Source: Sphaerisporangium rhizosphaerae
Lineage (GTDB): Bacteria; Actinomycetota; Actinomycetes; Streptosporangiales; Streptosporangiaceae
Direction of reading: 5' to 3'
NCBI RefSeq assembly: GCF_042665155.1
Contig: NZ_JBHTCG010000026.1
Coordinates: 60,748-124,747 of the forward strand
Length of the DNA: 64,000 nt
The notes beneath the pieces are model-generated. The model was not told the DNA's origin, made no database searches, and saw only the letters and a list, made by a program, of their open reading frames with translations. This document shows positions 1 through 7,615 of this stretch, one piece after another. Every line of letters begins with the position of its first letter. Within the stretch, counting starts at the first letter, position 1. Position numbers and translations under genes: made by a program.

Positions 1-146
1 CGGTGACCGCCCGGCACCGCGCCCGTCATCCCCATGGGGACGTGGGAGCGGCGGCCGAAGGCGTGGACCTCCCATCCCGCCGCCGTCGCGGCCCTGCACA
101 CCGCCCCGCCCACGAATCCCGACGCCCCGGTGACCGCCATCCTCAT
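1..146 (-). CDS. NAD-dependent epimerase/dehydratase (extended SDR, OleD-like), N-terminal fragment at window edge
   Basis: Only the first 48 codons are in the window; the gene continues past the left edge. They open with MRMAVTGASGFVG, a Rossmann first strand and glycine loop (GxxGxxG at residues 7-13) followed by a basic residue cluster (FGRR), as in extended SDRs that act on sugars or 3-oxoacyl substrates. The ATG at 146 overlaps the stop of the upstream ligase by 4 nt (ATGA), so it is translationally coupled as the fifth visible gene of the minus-strand operon that starts at 4689. Together with a KAS III-like enzyme and an AMP ligase this resembles the OleA/OleC/OleD set; that role is inferred from context. 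An ordinary NDP-sugar epimerase cannot be excluded from so short a piece. Confidence 0.75.
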   Translation of the reverse strand, partial: MRMAVTGASGFVGGAVCRAATAAGWEVHAFGRRSHVPMGMTGAVPGGH

Positions 147-1699
147 CGACCGCCGCCGCCGGTGTGTCTCGCGACCGCCGCGCGCAGGCGGGCGCGGTCG
201 AGCTTGTCCGTCCGCCCCGCGCGGGGGAAGTCGGGCAGTACCTCCACCCGGTCGGGCAGCGCCCCGGCGTCCACCCGGTCCGGAAGGGCACGGCGCAGCG
301 CCGCCGCGTCGAAACCCTCGTCGGGGCGGACGGCGAGCACGACCTCCTCGTCACCGGTCTCCGGGTCGGCGACGCCCACGATGGCCGCCTCCGCCACGCC
401 GGGCAGCGCGGCCAGCGCCGGCTCGTACAGGCCCGGGTAGATGTTCACCCCGTTCCGCAGGATCATGTCCTTCTTGCGGCCGAGCAGGACGAGCCGACCC
501 TGTTCGTCGAGGCGGGCCAGGTCTCCGGTGGCCACCTCTCGCAGCGGCGGTTCACCGATGTACCCGCGGGCGAGCTGCGGTCCTGAGATGTACAGTTCCC
601 CGTCGGCGGCGATCCGCGCGGCGACGCCGGGGAGCGGCGCGCCCAGCAGGTCGCCCTCCCGGCAGGCCAGTTTCTCCTCTGCGGAGACGATCGCGATGGG
701 CAGGGCCTCGGTCATCGCGTACACCGACCAGATCCGGGCGCGCGGGGCCGCGGCGCGGGCGCGGCGCAGTACGGCGGGCGGGGAGGGGGCCGTGCCGAGC
801 AGCAGACAGCGCAGGGTGCCGGGAAGCCGGCCGTCCTCCCGCAGGATGCGGTCCAGCCGCACCGGGACGCAGAAGGCGTGGGTGGCGCCCCGCTCGGCCA
901 GCTCGCTGGCGAACGGCCGTGCGCCGGGCAGCGACCAGGTGGCGCCGGCCATGAGGGCGGGCAGGCCCAGCATGAGCTGGTCGGTGTGCACGACGTCGCC
1001 GGGGGCCAGCGGGACCGCCGAGCCGAACGACGCGGACCCTTCGGCGAGCGACCCCCGGGTATGGACGACGCCGCGCGGCCGTCCCGTCGTGCCCGAGGTG
1101 AACGCGACCACGGCCGGCTGGTCCGGCCGCGCGGCCGGGCCGTCGCGGCCGGGAGGGCCCGGGTCCTCGAACGGGCCGGCTCCCTCCAGCGGCGCAGGGT
1201 GAGGCGAAGAGGCGCGGTACACGGCGCGCAGTGGTATGGCGTCGCGGGGGACGCCAGGGAGCCACGGGCCGGCGTACAGATGGCGCACCGGACGGCCAGG
1301 GGCGGGGTCGCGCAGGTGCGGCAGCGCCAGCCCGCGATGACGGGCCAGAGCACGCAGAGGCCCGCTCAGCGTGTACGCCACCGAGTCGGCGACCACCCAT
1401 GCCGGCACGGCGGTGGCCAGCCGCGCGGCGGCCACGTCGGGGGCGAGGCCGGGGTCGGCGAGGACCAGCATCCCTCCGGCCGCCACCGCGCCGAGGGCGA
1501 GCGCCACGGCATCGGGGCCCGGACGCGCCGCGAAGAGCACCCCGTCGCCCGGCCGGAGCCCGGTCATGGCCTCCGCGACGGCGAGGACCCGGCGCCGGAG
1601 TTCGCCGTACGTCAGCGTCGCGCCACGCCCGTCGATGACCGCGACACCGCCGGGGGCGCGCCGGGCGGTCTCGAGGACGCCGGTGACAACGTCGTTCAC
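143..1699 (-). CDS. AMP-forming acyl-CoA synthetase / ligase (ANL superfamily, OleC-like)
   Basis: This 518-aa protein has the ANL layout: a large N-terminal domain with the phosphate-binding loop TSGTTGRPRG (about residue 200), a TGDLARLDEQGRL hinge region and a C-terminal lid beginning LGRKKDMILRNGVNIYP, which carries the usual Asp and Lys/Arg contacts. It should adenylate a carboxylic acid and transfer it to CoA or another acceptor, or, by analogy with OleC, cyclise a beta-hydroxy acid. The start is GTG at 1699 (VNDVVTG). The stop overlaps the next gene by ATGA. A 92-bp insertion, flanked by 18-bp repeats, separates the start from the P450 stop. The substrate is unknown. Confidence 0.85.
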   Translation of the reverse strand: MNDVVTGVLETARRAPGGVAVIDGRGATLTYGELRRRVLAVAEAMTGLRPGDGVLFAARPGPDAVALALGAVAAGGMLVLADPGLAPDVAAARLATAVPAWVVADSVAYTLSGPLRALARHRGLALPHLRDPAPGRPVRHLYAGPWLPGVPRDAIPLRAVYRASSPHPAPLEGAGPFEDPGPPGRDGPAARPDQPAVVAFTSGTTGRPRGVVHTRGSLAEGSASFGSAVPLAPGDVVHTDQLMLGLPALMAGATWSLPGARPFASELAERGATHAFCVPVRLDRILREDGRLPGTLRCLLLGTAPSPPAVLRRARAAAPRARIWSVYAMTEALPIAIVSAEEKLACREGDLLGAPLPGVAARIAADGELYISGPQLARGYIGEPPLREVATGDLARLDEQGRLVLLGRKKDMILRNGVNIYPGLYEPALAALPGVAEAAIVGVADPETGDEEVVLAVRPDEGFDAAALRRALPDRVDAGALPDRVEVLPDFPRAGRTDKLDRARLRAAVARHTGGGGR

Positions 1700-1800
1700 G
1701 CGGGCACCCGCCTCGTCGGGAGGTCGCCGGCGGGGCCGGTGTCACCGCGATGGTGTCCGTGCGAAGCCGCCGCCGTCCGAAGGTCGTTCACGCGGGCACC
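1691..1800. repeat. 18-bp direct repeat duplicating the P450-stop/ligase-start junction
   Basis: GTCGTTCACGCGGGCACC occurs at 1691-1708 and again at 1783-1800. On the minus strand each copy reads GTGCCCGCGTGAACGAC, meaning Val-Pro-Ala-stop overlapping a GTG start (GTGA). The right copy contains the P450 stop and the left copy contains the ligase start. Between them an open frame of 31 codons (1696-1791, minus) begins with VND like the ligase and ends with VPA like the P450. The simplest reading is a duplicative insertion into an ancestral 4-nt overlap. Whether the 31-codon frame is translated cannot be judged. Confidence 0.85.
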
Positions 1801-2972
1801 GCCGTGATCCACAGGTGCCGGTAGGTGGGGATGAGCACGCCGCGCGCCGCGCGGCGGCCGCTCACCCGGACATCGTGCGCCAGGACGGCGCCGGCGATCG
1901 CGCGGATCTCGGCCAGCGCCAGCGGGTAGCCGATGCAGAAGTGCGGGCCGGCCCCGAACCACAGGCGGCGCAGCTCCGGCGGATGCGTCCGGGCAGGGTC
2001 GAACGGGCCGTAGGCGCGCGCGCAGTTGTGGGTCACGATGAGCACGCGGTCGCCCGGCCGCACCGGCACCCGCCCGACGCGGGCGGAGGCGGCGACCGAG
2101 CGCAGCATCACCGGCGTCGGGGTGGTGACCCGCATCGCCTCCTCGATCGCCCGGTCCAGCTCCAGCGGCCCGGCCGGCCGGGACCGCGCGTCGTGCAGCA
2201 GCGCGACGAGCCGGGGGACGAACGTCGCCACCGTCTCGGTGCCGGTGAGGAAGAACGCGCCCGCCGCGCCGCGCGCCTCGGCCGCGGACAGGCCGAGGGA
2301 CCGCATGCGGCCCATGACCGTCGTCTCCTCGCCCCGCTCGTAGGCCGCCGCGGCGATGTCGCCGACGCGGTCCAGCACCCGGCGGGCGAGCGCGACCTGC
2401 CGCGCGGACAGCCGGCGCGAGCGCAGCGACACCATGGACACGATGCGCTCGCCGTCGGCGTACATGGCCCGCGCGTCGCCGGGGGAGACCTCGCCCATGC
2501 CGATCAGCCGGCAGATCACCGCGCCCGCCATCAGCCGCGTCTCCGCCACCAGGTCCACCGCCTCGCCGCGCGCCAGCCGCTCCGACAGCCCGGCGAGCGG
2601 CGCCCGGAGCACCTGGTCCACCAGCGAGGCGACCTGGGCGGGGGCGAACAGCGGCGCCAGCTTGCGGCGCAGCGCGGCGTGCGCCTCGCCTTCCATGTTG
2701 AGCAGCACGGACGGGCCGAGCACCGGCGTCCACAGGTCGCCGGGGGAGCCGGGTCCGTCCTTGCGGAAGCGCTCGTCCATCAGCACGGCGCGGGCGGTCG
2801 CGGCGTCGTTGACCACGACGCCGAGGCCGGGAACCCGCACCACCGGGCCGAGCCGGGCGAGCAGCCGCATCAGCGGGTAGGCGAACGGATGGGCGGCCAG
2901 GTGGAGGCGGGTCTCGTGGGAGGCGCCGTCCGGCGCCCACCGGCGCGGGCGGGCGCTCGCCGTGGCGCTCAT
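1788..2972 (-). CDS. cytochrome P450
   Basis: This 394-aa bacterial class I P450 shows the heme loop FGAGPHFCIGYPLA with the thiolate Cys346, the K-helix ExxR (Glu278-Arg281, EEAMR) and an I-helix TGTETVA segment (about 243-249) in place of the usual AGxET(T/S). It has no membrane anchor, so it is cytosolic and needs a ferredoxin partner that is not encoded nearby. The start ATG at 2972 overlaps the glycosyltransferase stop by ATGA, so it is co-translated. In the operon it probably hydroxylates or desaturates the product of the KAS III-like and ligase enzymes; this is inferred. A longer upstream reading frame exists but runs through the glycosyltransferase gene and is not used. Confidence 0.9.
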   Translation of the reverse strand: MSATASARPRRWAPDGASHETRLHLAAHPFAYPLMRLLARLGPVVRVPGLGVVVNDAATARAVLMDERFRKDGPGSPGDLWTPVLGPSVLLNMEGEAHAALRRKLAPLFAPAQVASLVDQVLRAPLAGLSERLARGEAVDLVAETRLMAGAVICRLIGMGEVSPGDARAMYADGERIVSMVSLRSRRLSARQVALARRVLDRVGDIAAAAYERGEETTVMGRMRSLGLSAAEARGAAGAFFLTGTETVATFVPRLVALLHDARSRPAGPLELDRAIEEAMRVTTPTPVMLRSVAASARVGRVPVRPGDRVLIVTHNCARAYGPFDPARTHPPELRRLWFGAGPHFCIGYPLALAEIRAIAGAVLAHDVRVSGRRAARGVLIPTYRHLWITAVPA

Positions 2973-3733
2973 CGCACGTCGACGACGTCGGGACGGTAGT
3001 GGTGGTCGGCGTACCAGGCCAGCGTGCCCGCCAGGCCGTAGGCGCGCAGGCGGCGCACCGAGCCGTACACGACCACGTCCCGCCGCGAGGCGTACGCGCC
3101 GGTCACCTTGCGCACCCGGTTGACCAGCGCGCGGTCCTCGTGCACCTCCTCGATCGCCGTGCGGGGGAAGCCGCCCGACCGCTCGTAGAGCGAGGCGGTG
3201 ATGGCCAGCGTGGCGCCGGGCATCATGACGTAGGGCCCGAGGTAGGCGGCGTCGCGGTTGCCGGGACGCAGGCGGCCGAACGCGGCGGCGACGCCGACCA
3301 CGAACGGGATGAGGCGCCGCTCCCACAGCTTGAGCGGGAACTCGTCGGTGCGGGGGCGCAGCTTGCCGCCGACCATCTCCAGCCCCTCGCCGAAGGCCCG
3401 CCTGATCGCCCGCACCCAGTCGCGGCGCGGCACGCAGTCGGCGTCGGTCCTGGCCAGGTGGGTGGCTCCCTGGGCGATGGCGTGCCGCACGCCGGTGTCG
3501 GAGGCGGCGCCGGTGCCCTTGCGGGACTCCTGGACGACCCGGATGGCCATCGGAGACGTGGCGGCGAAGGACTTCACCACCTCAGCGGTGCCGTCGGTGC
3601 TCATGTTGTCGACCACGAGCACGGTGAAGGCGGGGTCGTCCTGCGCCTCGAGCGCGCGCAGGGTGGCCTCGATGCCCGTGGCCTCGTTGTACGCGGGGAT
3701 GACCACCCACAGGTCCATGGCGCCGGCCGTCAC
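2969..3733 (-). CDS. glycosyltransferase family 2
   Basis: The protein starts with the GT-A signature VVIPAYNE, then VVDNMSTDGT, and has an Asp-rich metal/nucleotide motif RTDADC around residue 100 and a later EEVHEDRAL acceptor-side motif. There is a hydrophobic segment around PFVVGVAAAFG. It should transfer a sugar from an NDP-sugar to a small molecule or lipid carrier at the membrane. I use GTG 3733 (VTAGAMDLWVV) because it overlaps the upstream stop by GTGA; ATG 3718 (MDLWVV) is the alternative, and neither has a strong Shine-Dalgarno site. It lies between the condensing enzyme and the P450, so the cluster product may be glycosylated. Confidence 0.85.
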   Translation of the reverse strand: MTAGAMDLWVVIPAYNEATGIEATLRALEAQDDPAFTVLVVDNMSTDGTAEVVKSFAATSPMAIRVVQESRKGTGAASDTGVRHAIAQGATHLARTDADCVPRRDWVRAIRRAFGEGLEMVGGKLRPRTDEFPLKLWERRLIPFVVGVAAAFGRLRPGNRDAAYLGPYVMMPGATLAITASLYERSGGFPRTAIEEVHEDRALVNRVRKVTGAYASRRDVVVYGSVRRLRAYGLAGTLAWYADHHYRPDVVDVR

Positions 3734-4689
3734 AGGTCCGCGAACAGGACGCCGAGGCTGACGCCGCCGCCGAGGCCGAGCAGCGCGACGCGGTCGCCGG
3801 GCCGGGCGCCGGCCGCGCAGAGCTGGAGCGGCAGGGTGGCCGAGGCGCAGTTCCCGTGCTCGGGCAGCGTCACCGCCAGGCGGTCCTCGGGGATGCCCAG
3901 CGCCTGGGTGAGCACCGCCAGATAGGGCAGGGCGACCTGGTGCACGGCCACCAGGGAGAAGTCCTCCCAGGTGAGCCCGGTGCGCTTGAGCGCGTCCAGG
4001 AAGATGTCCGGTCCGACCAGCTCGAACGCCTCCTTCAGCCGCCGTCCGTCGCCGCGGAAGTAGGAGTACTCGGGGTCGCGCGGGTGGGCCGAGCCGCCGC
4101 CGGGCAGCGTGCCGATCGCCCATGCCCTGGAGTCGGCGGAGAAGTCGCGGTAGAAGATGCCGCGGTCGGCGTCCGCGGTGACCAGCACCGCCGCTCCGGC
4201 GTCCGACAGCGTGTATCCCGCGAAGGCGTCCACGAACTGCGCCCGCCCCTCGACCCGCCAGCGGACCGCGCGGGAGGGCATCTCGCCCGTGCAGACCAGC
4301 ACCTTGCGATGCGCCCCCGTGCGGATCAGCGCCTCGGCGACCTGAAGCCCGTTCAGCAGGCTGTTGCAGGCGTTCTTGACGTCGAACACCGGACACGACA
4401 GCCCGAGCTTCGCCGCCACGATGTGCGCGGTCGCCGGCTCCACCATGTCCTGCGAGGCCGAGGCGAAGATCAGCAGGTCGGCGTCGCGGTGGTCCAGCAG
4501 GCGCGCGGCGGCCACGGCCAGGTCGGAGGCCTGCTGGTCGTCGGGCGCCACGTGCCGGCGCACGACGCCGGTCATCCGCTCGATGACGCCGCGGTGCGGA
4601 ACGTACCCCTGGATCCGCGCCTCCACCTCGTCACTGGTCATGGTGTGCTCGGGCAGATGCGTCGCGACGCCCGATATCCGGGCCTTCAT
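3730..4689 (-). CDS. 3-oxoacyl-ACP synthase III-like condensing enzyme (thiolase fold, OleA-like)
   Basis: This 319-aa protein has the KAS III catalytic triad: Cys108 in VKNACNSLL, His250 in AVHQVAL and Asn280 in HGNCASATLP, with the closing glycine-rich GLGGGVSLG turn. It should condense an acyl-CoA/ACP starter with a second acyl or malonyl unit. I choose ATG 4689 because AAGGGG lies just upstream; an ATG at 4707 is also open. It is the promoter-proximal gene of a five-gene minus-strand operon (GT2, P450, AMP ligase, SDR). Fatty-acid FabH is less likely because no acpP or fabF is present, and because the neighbours match head-to-head olefin, beta-lactone or small polyketide pathways. Confidence 0.85.
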   Translation of the reverse strand: MKARISGVATHLPEHTMTSDEVEARIQGYVPHRGVIERMTGVVRRHVAPDDQQASDLAVAAARLLDHRDADLLIFASASQDMVEPATAHIVAAKLGLSCPVFDVKNACNSLLNGLQVAEALIRTGAHRKVLVCTGEMPSRAVRWRVEGRAQFVDAFAGYTLSDAGAAVLVTADADRGIFYRDFSADSRAWAIGTLPGGGSAHPRDPEYSYFRGDGRRLKEAFELVGPDIFLDALKRTGLTWEDFSLVAVHQVALPYLAVLTQALGIPEDRLAVTLPEHGNCASATLPLQLCAAGARPGDRVALLGLGGGVSLGVLFADL

Positions 4690-4775
4690 CGCGCCCCTTA
4701 GTGTCATCGAATGACCCCCGTTGTCGGCAATCTACCGAACTTGGACGCATCAGCGGCGCGGCCGGTGCGCGCGGC

Positions 4776-5603
4776 TCAGGTCGCGGGGATGAGCCCGGTG
4801 CTCACGGCGGCGATGACCAGGACGCCGACGGCGACGCGGTAGACGATGAACGGCGTGAAGCGGTGGGTGCTGATGTACCGCATGAGCCAGGCGATCACGG
4901 CGTAGCCGACGACGAAGGACACGACGGTGGCCACGATCGTCGGCCCCCACTCCGGCGCCCGGCCCTCCCCGATCTTGAACAGCTCCAGGACGCCCGACAT
5001 GAGCACGGCCGGGATCGCGAGCAGGAAGGAGTACTCGGCGGCCTCCTCGCGGCGGTAGCCGAGCAGCAGGCCGGCGCCCGTCGTGCCGCCGGACCGCGAG
5101 ACGCCCGGGATGAGGGCCAGAGCCTGGGCAAGGCCGTAGGTCAGGGCATGCGGCAGGTTGAGGTCCTTGTCCAGGATCAGCTCGTTGCGCGCCATGCGGT
5201 CGGCGACCGCCAGCAGCAGGCCGAAGACGATCAGGCACCCGCCCACCAGGCGCAGGTCGCGCAGCGTGGTCTCGATCGTGTCCTGGAACGCCAGGCCGAG
5301 CACGCCGATCGGGACGCTGCCCGCGATCACGTACCAGCCCATGCGCGCCGGTGGTTCCTGCCGCAGCGCGGGCGTCCACAGGGACCGCGTCCAGGTGGAG
5401 ATGATCTCCCAGATGCGCGCGCGGAAGTAGATGAGCACGGCCGTCTCGGTGCCGAGCTGGATCACCGCGGTGAAGGCGGCGCCCGGGTCGTGCCAGCCGA
5501 AGAACGCCGACACCACCCTGATGTGCGCGCTGGAGGAGATGGGCAGGAACTCCGTCAGCCCTTGCACCAGACCGAGCACGAGCGCCTCGAACCAGCCGAT
5601 CAA
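4776..5603 (-). CDS. uppP: undecaprenyl-diphosphatase UppP (BacA family)
   Basis: This 275-aa polytopic membrane protein dephosphorylates undecaprenyl pyrophosphate so the lipid carrier can be reused in cell-wall synthesis. Both family signatures are present: GLTEFLPISSSAH near residues 14-26, with the catalytic Glu and Ser residues, and PGVSRSGGTT in the middle. Several hydrophobic segments follow. The reading frame extends further upstream, but the likely start is TTG at 5603 (giving MIGWFEALVLG, as in homologues), preceded by GGAAGG nine bases away. No other start in this frame gives a normal N-terminus. It stands alone between an XRE regulator and the biosynthetic operon. Confidence 0.95.
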   Translation of the reverse strand: MIGWFEALVLGLVQGLTEFLPISSSAHIRVVSAFFGWHDPGAAFTAVIQLGTETAVLIYFRARIWEIISTWTRSLWTPALRQEPPARMGWYVIAGSVPIGVLGLAFQDTIETTLRDLRLVGGCLIVFGLLLAVADRMARNELILDKDLNLPHALTYGLAQALALIPGVSRSGGTTGAGLLLGYRREEAAEYSFLLAIPAVLMSGVLELFKIGEGRAPEWGPTIVATVVSFVVGYAVIAWLMRYISTHRFTPFIVYRVAVGVLVIAAVSTGLIPAT

Positions 5604-5724
5604 TGCACAACACCTTCCGGGGAGGGCGGCCGGAAGAGGAGGACCGGCGGCCACGCGTGGCGGGGGTCTCGCGCGGCGCCGCCCGCCTCTCGCGGTCATC
5701 CGGCGATCGTCGGCGGACCGCGCT

Positions 5725-7014
5725 TCAGGCGAGGCTAGCGGACTCGGGGGTCGCGGTGACCGGCCGGACGGCGGGCCGGTCAGAGGAGGGAAGGGAACGG
5801 GCCAGCTCACGGGCCAGGTCGGTCATGCCGCACGCGCGGACGCCGTCGACCATCATGCGAAGGTCGCCGGCGACCCGGGTGGAGCGCACCTCCGCCGCCA
5901 GCGCGACCGCGCGCCTGGCCTGCTCGGCGCCGGCGTCGCGGTCGCCCTCGCGGACGCGCAGCACCGCCAGGCGGATGAGGCAGCGCAGCCCGGTGCGCGT
6001 GCGGCTCTCCCCGAGCCGGCCGAGCGCCGCCGTCAGGTGGTCGCGCGCCCGCGCGTCCTCGCCGAGCTGGAACAGCGCGAGGCCGAGCGCGCTGTCGTGG
6101 TGGCCTGGGGCGACGGTGATGTGGTGCGCCCAGTCGGGCGCGAGCGCCGGCTCGGCGCGGCCCAGGGCCTCCTCGGCGAGCCCGATGTGCCGCAGCCCCG
6201 CGGCCCGGTCGCCGGCGGTGGCGCAGTGGCGGGCGGCGACGGCGTGGAGGTTGGCCCGCTCCGCACTGGAGATGCGCTCGTCGCCGAGCGCGAGGCGGAG
6301 GATCTCGACGCCGTCGCGGGGGCTGCCGAGGTCGGTGAGGGTGACCGACAGGTCGAGCATCGTGTGCGCCCGCAGGTCGCGGTCGGCGCCGCGGGCCGCG
6401 GAGTCGAGGGCGAAGGTGAGGATGCGCGCCGCCCGCTCGGCCCTGCCCTGGTCGTAGGTGGCCCAGCCCAGGCGGTCGGCCAGCAGCCCGACGGCGGAGG
6501 AGAGCCGTTCTCGCGTGGGCTCGGCCATGGGGCGGTCGTGCAGCTTCACCGCCCATTCGAGCGTGCCGCGGGCCATCGCGATCGCCGCGTCGCCTCCGCG
6601 GGCGAGATCCATGCGCATGTAGAGGTCGGCGGCGGCCTCGACGGCGTGCACCTCGGGTAAGCCGACCCTGGTCGGCAGGTCGCCGGCCAGGCCGTCGAGG
6701 AGGCGCGTCACCGGCTCGCCGGCGGCGACTCCCATGGACGCCGCGGCGATGACTGAGAGTAAGCCCCTGCGCTTCATGTCATCGACGGTACCCTTTTCAG
6801 GCGCACCGGTATCGGAGTCAAGAAGTGCGGCAAGGGCGGTGGCCGCGGGGCCCAGGGCGGTCTGGTAGTGCAGGACGAGCGAGGGGGTCACCTCGCGGTC
6901 CCCGCGCTCCACCCGGCTCAGGTGACCTGCGGAAACGCCCGTTCTGGCCGCGAGCTGCCCCAGGCTGAGGCCGGCGTCGCGGCGGGCCGCGCGCAGATCG
7001 GCACCGACGATCAT
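5725..7014 (-). CDS. XRE-family transcriptional regulator with C-terminal TPR-like domain
   Basis: This 429-aa protein has an N-terminal XRE helix-turn-helix (about residues 5-60, LGQLAARTGVSAGHLSRVERG) and a long Ala/Leu-rich helical C-terminal half of the tetratricopeptide-like type common in actinomycete regulators. A short hydrophobic stretch (LLSVIAAASMGVAAG) separates the two, as often seen in this family. The start ATG 7014 has GGAG five bases upstream; ATG 7053 is possible but adds an atypical leader. Its target and ligand are unknown. It is transcribed away from the small gene at 7269, a common pairing for these regulators. Confidence 0.85.
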   Translation of the reverse strand: MIVGADLRAARRDAGLSLGQLAARTGVSAGHLSRVERGDREVTPSLVLHYQTALGPAATALAALLDSDTGAPEKGTVDDMKRRGLLSVIAAASMGVAAGEPVTRLLDGLAGDLPTRVGLPEVHAVEAAADLYMRMDLARGGDAAIAMARGTLEWAVKLHDRPMAEPTRERLSSAVGLLADRLGWATYDQGRAERAARILTFALDSAARGADRDLRAHTMLDLSVTLTDLGSPRDGVEILRLALGDERISSAERANLHAVAARHCATAGDRAAGLRHIGLAEEALGRAEPALAPDWAHHITVAPGHHDSALGLALFQLGEDARARDHLTAALGRLGESRTRTGLRCLIRLAVLRVREGDRDAGAEQARRAVALAAEVRSTRVAGDLRMMVDGVRACGMTDLARELARSLPSSDRPAVRPVTATPESASLA

Positions 7015-7268
7015 GGCCACTCCAGCTGTTGCGGCAACGCCGTGCGGCATCACAGAAACGGTGACACCGCGTCATCGAACCCTCACACTGACCGTAGCGC
7101 GGATGTCACTCGCGCAGACCGATGACGCCGTAAATGGCAGGCCGATATGCGTGCATGGTGTGCCTTGAGCGGATTTGATGGGCAAGCGAGGTGCACTCAA
7201 GTGCGACAGCTCAGCACCCTTCCCGCCCGCCGGCCGTCCTTACCCGGACGCCCGCACGAGGGGGCGAG

Positions 7269-7463
7269 GTGAGCCGCCCGCCGGCGGACGCGCCCGGGTG
7301 GATCGTGTTCCGCTCGGACGCCGGCCGCTTCTGGGCGACCCGCCTCCGGTTCGACGACGCGATCGAGGCGGCGGGGGTGTGGCGGACCGTCGACGCCGAC
7401 GACGCCGCCACCCTCGCCGCGCTCATCGCCGAGCAGGAACGCCGCGTCCGCAGGGACCCCTGA
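7269..7463 (+). CDS. small hypothetical protein
   Basis: A 64-aa protein begins with GTG at 7269 (VSRPPADAPGWIVFRSDAG), with AGGGGG four bases upstream. An in-frame ATG at 7191 would add 26 residues without a clear ribosome-binding site. The core GWIVFRSDAGRFWATR followed by an acidic, helical tail suggests a compact single domain. I do not recognise the family with confidence. Small proteins of this kind often lie next to XRE/TPR regulators in actinomycetes, and this one is divergent from such a gene. It ends just before a GC-rich region with tandem repeats. Confidence 0.55.
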   Translation: MSRPPADAPGWIVFRSDAGRFWATRLRFDDAIEAAGVWRTVDADDAATLAALIAEQERRVRRDP

Positions 7464-7553
7464 ACCGCGGCGCGCCGTTCCCCTGCTCGTCTTCAGAGCG
7501 CGGCGCGCCGCTCACGCGGTCGTCCACCCGGCGGTGGCGCGCCCCTTCCTCTC

Positions 7554-7615
7554 GCGGGCCGCGGCGCGGCCGTCAGACGTCGACGCGGGCCGCGGCGCGG
7601 CCGTCAGACGTCGAC
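7554..7615. repeat. perfect 2 x 31-bp tandem duplication covering the 3' end of gnd
   Basis: Positions 7554-7584 and 7585-7615 are identical over 31 bp, with no spacer. The second copy contains the gnd stop codon (7604-7606) and its last codons (Val-Asp-Val). The first copy repeats that stop context 31 bp further downstream. The upstream flank (7464-7553) is also rich in CGCGGCGCG motifs. Confidence 0.95.

Noticed and set aside
1696..2940. Minus-strand frame parallel to the P450 gene
   Set aside because: It is an alternative frame of the P450 gene with Arg/Pro-rich composition. Only its last 31 codons, in the duplicated junction, are of interest.
4776..5810. Longer UppP start at 5810
   Set aside because: The extra 69 residues are Pro/Arg-rich and unlike the family, which starts just before the first helix; TTG 5603 has a good ribosome-binding site.
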